DNA of 11,709 nt from ZC4RG30 sp039917615 (GTDB lineage Bacteria > Pseudomonadota > Gammaproteobacteria > Steroidobacterales > Steroidobacteraceae): NCBI GenBank assembly GCA_039917615.1, contig JBDSJD010000009.1:1-11709 (forward strand). Direction: 5' to 3'. The translations under genes and the position numbers were made by a program. The notes under the pieces are model-generated. The model worked only from the letters and a program-made list of their open reading frames with translations. It was not told the DNA's origin and ran no database searches. Below, one piece after another: positions 5,281 through 11,709 of the stretch (the stretch's first letter is position 1; every line of letters begins with the position of its first letter).

Positions 5281-6159
5281 TTATCGTGTCAGGCGCGCGG
5301 CCTGGCGACCCAGCAGCGCGCCAAAACCATTGGCAGCACAGAAGGCTTCGATGGCGGCGAGGTCGGGCCGGCGGCGGCGCAGATGCTCCCGCGTAACCGG
5401 CAGCAGCATGTCGCAGCGGATTCGCGTCAGCTGGCGCGCGAGATAGGCTGCCTCGCGGTGTCTGCGCAGGCGTTCCACCAGCTGCGCCACGCCGCGCAGC
5501 GGCAGGTCGCGCACCACGTCGATGCGCGCGTACAGATCGTCGAGCGATGGAAAATGCCGCATCAATACGGCAGCCGTCTTTGGCCCGATGCCGGGCACGC
5601 CGGCAATGTTGTCGACGGCGTCGCCGGTCAGGGCGAGATAGTCCGCGTAGCGATCGGGCGCGACGCCAAAACGTGCCTCGATCTCGCCATGCTGGTAGCG
5701 GACGTCCCCGCTGTAATCCCAGTAGACATCGCCGGGGCCGATCAGCTGGGCCAGGTCCTTGTCGCGCGACACGATGGTGGCGCGCAGGCCTTCGGCGCGC
5801 ATGCGCGCGGCCAGTGTGCCGATGATGTCGTCCGCCTCGAATTCACTGCTGTCGTACCAGGCGATGCCCATGTGTCCGCACCAGCTGCGGCAGCGCTCGA
5901 ACTGCAGCAGCAGATCCGGTGGCGCGGGCTCGCGATTGGCCTTGTAGGAAGGATAGATGACGTTGCGGAATGACGTGCTCAGGCTGCGATCGAAGGCCAC
6001 CGCCAGATATTCCGGATTCGCGCGTTCGATCAGGTCGCCCAAAAAACGGGCGAAGCCATACAGCGCGTGCACCGGATTGCCTTCGCCATCGCGCATGTCC
6101 GGTGGCAGCGCGAAATACGCCCGAAAGACGTAAACAGACGCGTCGATGAGATGGACCAA
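5281..6159 (-). CDS. 5'-3' exonuclease (PolA N-terminal / ExoIX-like, H3TH)
   Basis: A stand-alone 292-residue member of the FEN/5'-nuclease superfamily, related to the exonuclease domain of DNA polymerase I and to ExoIX; such enzymes trim 5' flaps or RNA primers. Metal-binding acidic residues are visible in order: D6 (LIDAS), D57 (VAFDRS), E108/D110/D111 (FEADDIIGTLA), D133/D135 (SRDKDL) and D180/D183 (LTGDAVDNI). The helix-hairpin-helix motif GVPGIGPKTA follows at 187-196. The set looks complete, so an active nuclease is expected. The start is a TTG (6159-6157), chosen because VHLIDAS is the usual family N-terminus; AGG lies about 9 nt upstream and no in-frame ATG is near. It lies 22 bp after the HNH gene and 7 bp before acsA. 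The exact orthologue name is uncertain. Confidence 0.9.
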   Translation of the reverse strand: MVHLIDASVYVFRAYFALPPDMRDGEGNPVHALYGFARFLGDLIERANPEYLAVAFDRSLSTSFRNVIYPSYKANREPAPPDLLLQFERCRSWCGHMGIAWYDSSEFEADDIIGTLAARMRAEGLRATIVSRDKDLAQLIGPGDVYWDYSGDVRYQHGEIEARFGVAPDRYADYLALTGDAVDNIAGVPGIGPKTAAVLMRHFPSLDDLYARIDVVRDLPLRGVAQLVERLRRHREAAYLARQLTRIRCDMLLPVTREHLRRRRPDLAAIEAFCAANGFGALLGRQAARLTR

Positions 6160-6181
6160 ACGACCAACCTGCGGATAGGGG

Positions 6182-6862
6182 CTAGTTCAGCCAGCCGCGG
6201 ATGCGTTCGTGCAGCGGACTGCTGCGCGGAAAATGCGCCAGCAGGTATTGCATCTGGTCGGCCAGCACGCGGCGGCCCTTGAGGAAAATGTATTCGGCGT
6301 AAGTCGGTGTGAACGGCACGGCGATCAGCTGCATCTTCGCCTGCTCGGGCGTGCGCGAGGCCTTGGCGTTGTTGCAGCGGCGGCAGGCCGTGGCGACATT
6401 GTTCCAGCGATCGAGGCCACCCTGGCTGAAAGGCCGGATGTGGTCGCGCGAGAGCTCCGATGACGGAAACCGCTGCGCGCAGTACAGGCACAGGTAGCCG
6501 TCGCGGCGGAACAGCGTCTGGTTGTTCAGCGGCGGAATGTAGTCGTGCCGGGTGTTGCCGGGGTTGGCCGTGTGGCCGATGGTGGCGATGATCGAATTGA
6601 TCTGCAGCGTGGTGCGCTGACCCGACAGCGCATTGGTGCCGCCATGCAGGCGATACAGCGGCGAACCGCAGGCATAGGCCACCTGGTCCATAGTGTAGAG
6701 ACGCGCGGCTTCCTTGTAGTCCACCCACTCCAGCGGCATGCCCGCGACATCGGCACGCAGGATCGGCTGGTTCAGCCCATGGCTTTCCAGAATACTTACG
6801 GCCGCAAGGTCGTAATCGATGGCGCCAGTGGACGCCCCTTTTGGTCGGACTTCGTTCCGGTT
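6182..6862 (-). CDS. HNH endonuclease domain protein
   Basis: A conserved bacterial HNH nuclease. The N-terminal part has HGLNQPILRADVAGMPLEW and LYRLHGG. The core has CLYC, then LSRDHIRPFSQGG, RWNNVATACRRCNNAK: paired CxxC zinc ligands, the catalytic His of RDHI and the Asn of WNN. The C-terminus (FTPTYAEYIFLKGRR) is typical of the housekeeping HNH proteins found near core genes in Proteobacteria; their substrate is not established. The start is unclear. The frame is open back to 7081, but residues before about SILESHGLN (near 6796) do not look like the family, and the first in-frame ATG comes too late. A GTG at 6862 is given here; an ATT at 6793 is the other candidate. It is the first gene of the minus-strand run. 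Confidence 0.85.
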   Translation of the reverse strand, partial: NRNEVRPKGASTGAIDYDLAAVSILESHGLNQPILRADVAGMPLEWVDYKEAARLYTMDQVAYACGSPLYRLHGGTNALSGQRTTLQINSIIATIGHTANPGNTRHDYIPPLNNQTLFRRDGYLCLYCAQRFPSSELSRDHIRPFSQGGLDRWNNVATACRRCNNAKASRTPEQAKMQLIAVPFTPTYAEYIFLKGRRVLADQMQYLLAHFPRSSPLHERIRGWLN

Positions 6863-7040
6863 CACGACGGTGAAGATTAAGATAGGTCGCAGCAACAAAC
6901 AACGCGGCGGGTGCTCCACTCCTGCTTTTATTGCATTCCGGAGAGAGTCTTGTGAAAACCTGGCGGGTTGTAGGCTGCGGCCGCACCGAAGGACTTGCGA
7001 TGGGCGAAGAAACCCCTGGCCCACCGGGTAAAACCCAGAT
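6863..7040. other. Divergent intergenic region between HNH gene and priA
   Basis: About 180 bp separate the oppositely oriented HNH gene and priA, so promoters for both strands should lie here. No -35/-10 pair close to consensus was found on either strand. On the plus strand a good Shine-Dalgarno (GGAGAGAG, 6940-6947) precedes a GTG. On the minus strand the frame upstream of the HNH gene stays open through the whole region, which may be a GC effect. Confidence 0.5.
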
Positions 7041-7077
7041 GTGGGCGCTGGGTCCGCATACCCGGGATTTCGCCTGA
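6952..7077 (+). CDS. Possible 41-codon leader ORF ahead of priA
   Basis: A GTG at 6952 is preceded at good spacing by GGAGAGAG (6940-6947), the best ribosome binding site seen in this region. The frame encodes 41 residues starting MKTWRVVGCGRTEGL and stops at TGA 7075-7077. It overlaps the first 37 bases of the priA frame in another phase. It could be a leader peptide coupled to priA translation or a chance frame. No family is recognised. Confidence 0.3.
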   Translation: MKTWRVVGCGRTEGLAMGEETPGPPGKTQMWALGPHTRDFA

Positions 7078-9278
7078 ACACCGCAATTGGTATCTGCCAG
7101 GTCGCACTCGATACACCGCTGCGCCGGCTGTTCGACTACAGGCTGCCCCCGGCGCTGGCGGGTGCGCAACCCGGGGCGCGCGTGCATGTTCCGTTCGGGC
7201 GGCAGCAGCTGGTGGGGATTCTGGTCAGGCATCTGCAGGAATCTGCCCTGCCCCCGGAGAAGCTGCGGGATGTAACAGCCGTCATCGATGACGTGCCGCT
7301 GTTGGGCACGGCAGACCTGCAATTGCTGGAATGGGCTGCTGACTACTACCACCATCCGGTGGGCCAGGTGTTTGCCACGGCGCTGCCACGGCTGCTGCGC
7401 GAGGGTCGCGGACCCGGCGCGCCGCAGCCTGTCTGGTCGATCACCGCGGCTGGCATCGCTGCCGTGAATGACAAGGCACTGCAGCGCGCACCGAAGCAGT
7501 TGCAGTTGCTCACGGCGCTGGCCGACGGCAGTCCGCGCGATGAAGAGTGGCTGGATTCGGCCTGCGCGGGCTGGCGCACGCTGGCACGCAAACTGGCTGA
7601 CAAGGGATGGCTACAGGTGACGCTGCACAGCGTAGCGACCACTGCCGAATCTTCCTCCATCAGCGCGCGTGAAGCCGCGCCGACGCTGAGTGCCGCACAG
7701 GAAGCTGCTGTGCAGGCACTGCGCAATGCGGATGCGCGCGGCAATTTCCTGCTGGATGGCGTGACCGGCAGCGGCAAGACCGAGGTGTATCTGCGTGCGG
7801 TTGGCGAAGTGCTGGCGCGTGGTGGCTCGGTGCTGGTGCTGTGTCCGGAAATCGGCCTGACTCCGCAGCTGCTGGAACGATTTGAGCGTCGTTTTGCGGC
7901 GAGCATCGCTGCCCTGCACTCCGGCCTCACCGATACCGAACGCGCAAAGGCCTGGTACCAGGCTGCAACTGGGCAGGCGCGCATCGTGATCGGCACGCGC
8001 TCGGCGGTGTTCACGCCGATTCCAGGCCTGGCGCTCATTATTGTTGATGAGGAACACGACAGTTCCTACAAGCAGCAGGAAGGCGGTTTCCATTATTCGG
8101 CGCGCGATCTGGCCCTGCTGCGGGGCCAGCAGCAGCAAGTGCCGGTGGTGCTGGGTTCCGCCACACCATCACTTGAGACCTTGCAGAACGTGGCGTTGGG
8201 CCGGCTGACGCATCTGCTGCTGCCGGAGCGTGCTGGCAGCGCGGTGCCGCCGCGGCTGGCGCTGATCGACATGCGCGCCCATGCCGTACACAAGGGCATT
8301 GCCGCACCGGTGCTGCAGGCCATGCAACGTCATCTGGAAGCCGGCACGCAGGTGCTGCTGTATCTGAACCGCCGTGGCTACGCGCCCACGCTGCTTTGTC
8401 AGGGCTGTGGCTGGATCGCGCCCTGCCACAGCTGCGACGCGCGCATGACCGTGCATCTGCGCACCGGCCGGCTGGCCTGCCATCACTGTGGCGCCGACGA
8501 GCAGCTGCCGGAACGCTGCCTGCGCTGCGGCCATGAAGTGCATCCGCTGGGCCACGGCACCGAGCGAGTCGAAGAAACGCTCGCAGCTCATTTTCCGCAG
8601 TACGCCATCGAACGTTTTGATCGCGATGCGCTGCGTCAGCAGCAGCAGCTCACTGGGGCGATCGAGCGCGTGCACAGCGGCAGCGCGCGCATCCTGGTGG
8701 GCACGCAGATGCTGACCAAGGGGCATCATTTCCCGGATGTGACACTGGTGGTGGTGTTGAACGCGGACCAGAGCCTGTTCAGCACCGACTTTCGCGCCGC
8801 GGAGCGACTGGCGCAGACCATCGTACAGGTGGCCGGCCGCGCCGGCCGCGCAGAGCACCCTGGCGAAGTGCTTATCCAAAGCGAATATCCCGAACATCCG
8901 CTGCTGAACACTCTATTGAACGAGGGTTACGAGGGTTTTGCCGCCAGCGCGCTGGCGGAACGTCGCACGGCGCGCTGGCCACCCTTTGCGCGGCTGGCGT
9001 TGCTGCGCGCATCCGACACCTCTGCCGACGGCGCCAGCAGGTTTCTTGAGCAGGCCCGGGATCTGCTCCAGCCACCGGCGGGGGTAGCGCTGCTGGGCCC
9101 CGTGCCGGCGGCGATGATGCGACGGGCCGGCCGCCACCACGCGCAGCTGTTGGTGGAGTCGACGCAGCGCGTGCTGCTGCAGCGGTTTCTGGCGGCTTGG
9201 GTGCCGCAGGTGGACACCATGCAGACGCCGCGTTCGCTGCGCTGGGCGCTGGACGTGGATCCGCTCGAGGTGTTCTGA
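7041..9278 (+). CDS. priA: Primosomal protein N' (replication restart helicase PriA)
   Basis: PriA recognises stalled forks and D-loops, unwinds DNA 3'-5' and loads the replicative helicase through the primosome. The 745-residue product shows the 3' DNA-binding domain (QVALDTPLRRLFDYRLP), Walker A GVTGSGKT (240-247), the DEEH box (336-339) followed by the aromatic-rich SYKQQEGGFHYSARDLA, and GSATPSLET. Eight zinc-binding cysteines (C453, C456, C462, C465, C480, C483, C493, C496) lie in the insert. Motifs V and VI follow (GTQMLTKGHHFPDV, QVAGRAGRA). All key residues are present. The start is uncertain: GTG 7041 gives about 19 residues before QVALD, more than in E. coli PriA; CTG 7074 would give 8. 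Neither has a clear ribosome binding site. Downstream are argS and a SPOR gene, a common gammaproteobacterial order. Confidence 0.97.
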   Translation: MGAGSAYPGFRLNTAIGICQVALDTPLRRLFDYRLPPALAGAQPGARVHVPFGRQQLVGILVRHLQESALPPEKLRDVTAVIDDVPLLGTADLQLLEWAADYYHHPVGQVFATALPRLLREGRGPGAPQPVWSITAAGIAAVNDKALQRAPKQLQLLTALADGSPRDEEWLDSACAGWRTLARKLADKGWLQVTLHSVATTAESSSISAREAAPTLSAAQEAAVQALRNADARGNFLLDGVTGSGKTEVYLRAVGEVLARGGSVLVLCPEIGLTPQLLERFERRFAASIAALHSGLTDTERAKAWYQAATGQARIVIGTRSAVFTPIPGLALIIVDEEHDSSYKQQEGGFHYSARDLALLRGQQQQVPVVLGSATPSLETLQNVALGRLTHLLLPERAGSAVPPRLALIDMRAHAVHKGIAAPVLQAMQRHLEAGTQVLLYLNRRGYAPTLLCQGCGWIAPCHSCDARMTVHLRTGRLACHHCGADEQLPERCLRCGHEVHPLGHGTERVEETLAAHFPQYAIERFDRDALRQQQQLTGAIERVHSGSARILVGTQMLTKGHHFPDVTLVVVLNADQSLFSTDFRAAERLAQTIVQVAGRAGRAEHPGEVLIQSEYPEHPLLNTLLNEGYEGFAASALAERRTARWPPFARLALLRASDTSADGASRFLEQARDLLQPPAGVALLGPVPAAMMRRAGRHHAQLLVESTQRVLLQRFLAAWVPQVDTMQTPRSLRWALDVDPLEVF

Positions 9279-9280
9279 AG

Positions 9281-9294
9281 GCTCCTGCCGGAGC
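9281..9294 (+). other. Short hairpin just after priA
   Basis: GCTCC and GGAGC flank the loop TGCC three bases after the priA stop. There is no following T tract, so it is not a typical intrinsic terminator; at most it is a weak 3' structure. The rest of the 76-bp gap to argS shows no consensus promoter. Confidence 0.35.
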
Positions 9295-9346
9295 TCGCAC
9301 GCAGGTAGACTTGCCCGTCCCGCTCATCGCCATCTGCTAGCCGGAC

Positions 9347-9358
9347 ATGACATCTTGA
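9347..9358 (+). promoter_or_regulatory. Three-codon upstream ORF overlapping the argS start
   Basis: ATG ACA TCT TGA (9347-9358) is a complete minimal reading frame. Its stop shares TTGA with the proposed TTG start of argS (9355). Ribosomes ending on it would be placed on the argS start. Whether it is translated is unknown; the only purine-rich patch upstream is the weak CCGGA. Confidence 0.3.
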
Positions 9359-11115
9359 AGCAAGTGATCGAACAACTGCTGCACGCCGCCCTGGCGCGCC
9401 TGAAGGACGGACCTCTATCCGTCGACGTGCCGCTCGACAAGCTGGGCGTGGAGCGTACACGCGACTCTGGCAACGGCGATTTCGCCACCAACCTTGCCAT
9501 GCGGCTGGCCAAGGCCGCTCGCTTGCCGCCGCGTGAAGTGGCGCAGCTCATTGTCGATGCGTTGGAAAAGGACGCCGCCATCGCGCGTGTGGAGATCGCC
9601 GGTGCGGGCTTCATCAACTTCTTCCTGGCCGCGCAGGCGCAGGCTGATGTAGTGCGTCGCGTGCATGATGCGGGCGATGCATTCGGTCGCAATGCTTCCG
9701 GGGCCGGCCGCAAGGTGCTGGTGGAATTCGTGTCGTCGAATCCGACCGGCCCACTGCATGTGGGGCATGGCCGGCACGGCGCGTACGGCGCCAGCGTTTC
9801 GAACCTGCTGGAAGCCAACGGCTATGCCGTGCATCGCGAGTACTACATCAACGATGCGGGCCGGCAGATGGACATCATCGCCGTCAGTGTCTGGCTGCGC
9901 TACCTGGAAGCCTGCGGCGAACAATTCCGCTTTCCGGCCAATGGTTACAAGGGCGACTACGTGCGCGAGATCGCCGCGAACCTGCTGCAGAAGGTGGCTG
10001 CGCGGCTGCAACGTCCGGAAGGCGATATCTTCGGCAATCTGCCGACGGACGAGCCAGAAGGCGGCGACAAGGACGCCTACATTGATGCGGTGATCGCGCG
10101 CGCGAAGCAGCTGATCGGTGCGGATGCCTTTCTTGAAGTCGCCGATCTTGCGCTGACGGAAATCGTGGCCGACATGGAGAACGACCTCTCCGAGTTCGGC
10201 GTGCATTACGACCGCTGGTATTCGGAACGTTCGCTGGACGTCAACGGCGCGATCGATCGGGCGCTGGACCGCCTGCGCCGGCAGGATCATGTTTATGAGA
10301 AGGACGGCGCGCTGTGGTTCCGCGCCACCTCGTTTGGTGATGAGAAGGATCGCGTGGTGGTGCGCGACAACGGCGTGAAGACCTATTTCGCCTCGGACAT
10401 CGCCTACCACCTGGACAAGCGCGAGCGCGGCTTCGACATCCTGCTCGACATCCTGGGCTCGGATCATCACGGCTATGTGGCGCGCGTGCGTGGTGGTCTT
10501 GCGGCAATGGGCGAACCGCCGGAATCACTTGAAGCGCAGCTGGTGCAGTTCGTGTCGCTGTTCCGCGGCGGCGAGAAGGTGCCGATGACGACGCGTGGCG
10601 GCACCTTCGTCACGCTTCGGCAGCTGCGCAGCGAAGTGGGTAACGATGCCGCGCGCTTCTTCTACGTGATGCGCAGCCACGACCAGCCCCTTGATTTCGA
10701 TCTTGAGCTTGCCAAGAGCCGCAGCAACGACAACCCCGTGTACTACATTCAGTACGCGCATGCCCGCGTAGCCAGCGTGCAGAGGCAGCTGACGTCCAAG
10801 GGGTATGAATACGACGCAGTGGTTGGTCTCGCGAGCATGGATACGCTGAGCTCCCCGCAGGAAACCGCGATGCTCACCGCACTGGGCCGTTACCCGGAAA
10901 TCATCCAGCTGGCCGGCATGCAGCGCGCGCCACACACGCTGGTGCACTTCCTGCGCGAGCTCGCGAACTGCTTCCACACCTGGTACAACGCCGAACAGTT
11001 CATCGTGGATGATTCCCGTGTGCGCAATGCGCGCATCGCACTCGCCATCGCGACGCAGCAGGTGGTGCGCAATGGCCTGCACCTGCTTGGCGTATCGGCA
11101 CCGGAGTCAATGTGA
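9355..11115 (+). CDS. argS: Arginyl-tRNA synthetase
   Basis: Charges tRNA-Arg with arginine; a cytoplasmic class I synthetase. Its 586 residues compare with 577 in E. coli. It has the ArgS N-terminal domain, the HIGH-type motif HVGHG at 135-139 within SSNPTGPLHVGHGRHGAYG, the KMSK-equivalent K408-VPMTTR (ArgS enzymes commonly deviate here), and a C-terminal helical anticodon-binding domain with NPVYYIQYAHARV and CFHTWYNAEQFIVDD. The only start that fits the family N-terminus is a TTG at 9355; the nearby ATG 9347 is out of frame and closes after three codons. Its last codons overlap the SPOR gene start, indicating co-transcription and probably coupled translation. Confidence 0.97.
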   Translation: MKQVIEQLLHAALARLKDGPLSVDVPLDKLGVERTRDSGNGDFATNLAMRLAKAARLPPREVAQLIVDALEKDAAIARVEIAGAGFINFFLAAQAQADVVRRVHDAGDAFGRNASGAGRKVLVEFVSSNPTGPLHVGHGRHGAYGASVSNLLEANGYAVHREYYINDAGRQMDIIAVSVWLRYLEACGEQFRFPANGYKGDYVREIAANLLQKVAARLQRPEGDIFGNLPTDEPEGGDKDAYIDAVIARAKQLIGADAFLEVADLALTEIVADMENDLSEFGVHYDRWYSERSLDVNGAIDRALDRLRRQDHVYEKDGALWFRATSFGDEKDRVVVRDNGVKTYFASDIAYHLDKRERGFDILLDILGSDHHGYVARVRGGLAAMGEPPESLEAQLVQFVSLFRGGEKVPMTTRGGTFVTLRQLRSEVGNDAARFFYVMRSHDQPLDFDLELAKSRSNDNPVYYIQYAHARVASVQRQLTSKGYEYDAVVGLASMDTLSSPQETAMLTALGRYPEIIQLAGMQRAPHTLVHFLRELANCFHTWYNAEQFIVDDSRVRNARIALAIATQQVVRNGLHLLGVSAPESM

Positions 11116-11693
11116 GTTCGCCGCGACAACGGATCTCGGCGCGCGACTACAAGCACGGTGGTCGTCGCGGCGGGTTTGATGTCACGAAGTATGGGCAGTT
11201 TGGCGCGGGCCTCGCTTTTGGTTTGCTGGTTGCACTGGCTGTGTTTGTGCTGGATCACCGCGCCGCGCCTGCCGATGCGAAGGAGGCCGCGCAGCCGCGG
11301 CCCGCGAAGGAAGTTGCGGCAGCCACGCGCGGTGCAGGGACCGAAGACACGGCCGAGCAATACGATTTCTACGACACGCTACCCAAGTTCGAGGTTGTCG
11401 TTCCCGAGCAGGAACGCGATGTCCGGCGGGATCTGCCATCGGTGCCCATTGTGCTGGCCGGCGCCTATGTGCTGCAGGCCGGTTCGTTCACCAGTGAGGC
11501 GGACGCCGAACGGCAGCGCCAGAAGATTGCGAAGCTTGGCATCGATGCCACGTTGCAGCGTATTGCGGTGGACGCCGATGTGCGGCATCGCGTGCGTATC
11601 GGGCCGATGCGGGATCTTGCGAAGCTGAACGCGGCGCGGCGCCAGCTGCGCGCCGCGGACATCGATGTGCTGCTGATACGGCTCGGCGACTGA
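11112..11693 (+). CDS. SPOR-domain inner-membrane protein (FtsN-like)
   Basis: A 193-residue bitopic protein with a basic cytoplasmic N-terminus (residues 1-28), one transmembrane helix (about 29-47, FGAGLAFGLLVALAVFVLD), a Pro/Ala/Glu-rich periplasmic linker and a C-terminal SPOR domain (about 116-193, starting GAYVLQAGSFTSEADAER and including RVRIGPM). SPOR domains bind denuded septal peptidoglycan, so a role at the division site is likely. Size and layout resemble FtsN, and this locus next to argS (often before hslVU) commonly carries such a gene. The motif EQYDFYDTLPKFEVVVPE in the linker is typical of these FtsN-like proteins. It starts at a GTG overlapping the argS TGA by 4 bp. No other ribosome binding site is obvious, which suggests coupled translation. 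Confidence 0.9.
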   Translation: MSSPRQRISARDYKHGGRRGGFDVTKYGQFGAGLAFGLLVALAVFVLDHRAAPADAKEAAQPRPAKEVAAATRGAGTEDTAEQYDFYDTLPKFEVVVPEQERDVRRDLPSVPIVLAGAYVLQAGSFTSEADAERQRQKIAKLGIDATLQRIAVDADVRHRVRIGPMRDLAKLNAARRQLRAADIDVLLIRLGD

Positions 11694-11709
11694 CGATTGC
11701 GAGCGCAGC

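Overview
The window looks like the chromosome of a GC-rich gammaproteobacterium, most likely from the Xanthomonadales/Nevskiales/Steroidobacterales neighbourhood. The basis is high GC, the conserved block priA - argS - SPOR-domain gene (in many such genomes followed by hslVU), and the protein signatures of AcsA, PriA and ArgS. The taxonomic call is inference from gene order and family memory; no search was run.

Positions 1-2767 hold one end of a chromosomal integron. An intact integron integrase gene (intI) runs rightward. Immediately upstream is a recognisable attI site, with two 11-bp direct repeats and an AAAACAAGTTATAT core. From attI a cassette array runs leftward, with cassettes oriented on the minus strand. 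Three attC sites of 87-88 bp (121-208, 642-729, 1026-1112) divide the array into cassette 1 (1032-1548), cassette 2 (648-1031), cassette 3 (127-647) and the start of cassette 4 (1-126, cut by the window edge). Cassettes 1 and 3 are diverged copies of the same unit, yet they share no uninterrupted open frame. They are the most unusual part of the window and may be non-coding. The left end of the array lies outside the window.

Positions 2768-3315 carry a Uma2-family (DUF820) gene that appears to lack its C-terminal end. Its stop codon lies inside the same CTAG as the stop of the convergent acsA gene, which suggests a recombination scar at the integron/host boundary.

Positions 3312-6862 are a minus-strand run of three closely spaced genes: an HNH endonuclease, a 5'-3' exonuclease and acetyl-CoA synthetase (acsA). 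A divergent intergenic region of about 180 bp (6863-7040) separates them from the plus-strand housekeeping run priA (replication restart helicase), argS (arginyl-tRNA synthetase) and an FtsN-like SPOR-domain membrane protein that overlaps argS by 4 bp. From 3312 rightward the content is largely ordinary core genome. The novelty is in the cassette array, attI, the truncated Uma2 gene and some odd start regions (HNH gene, priA, argS).
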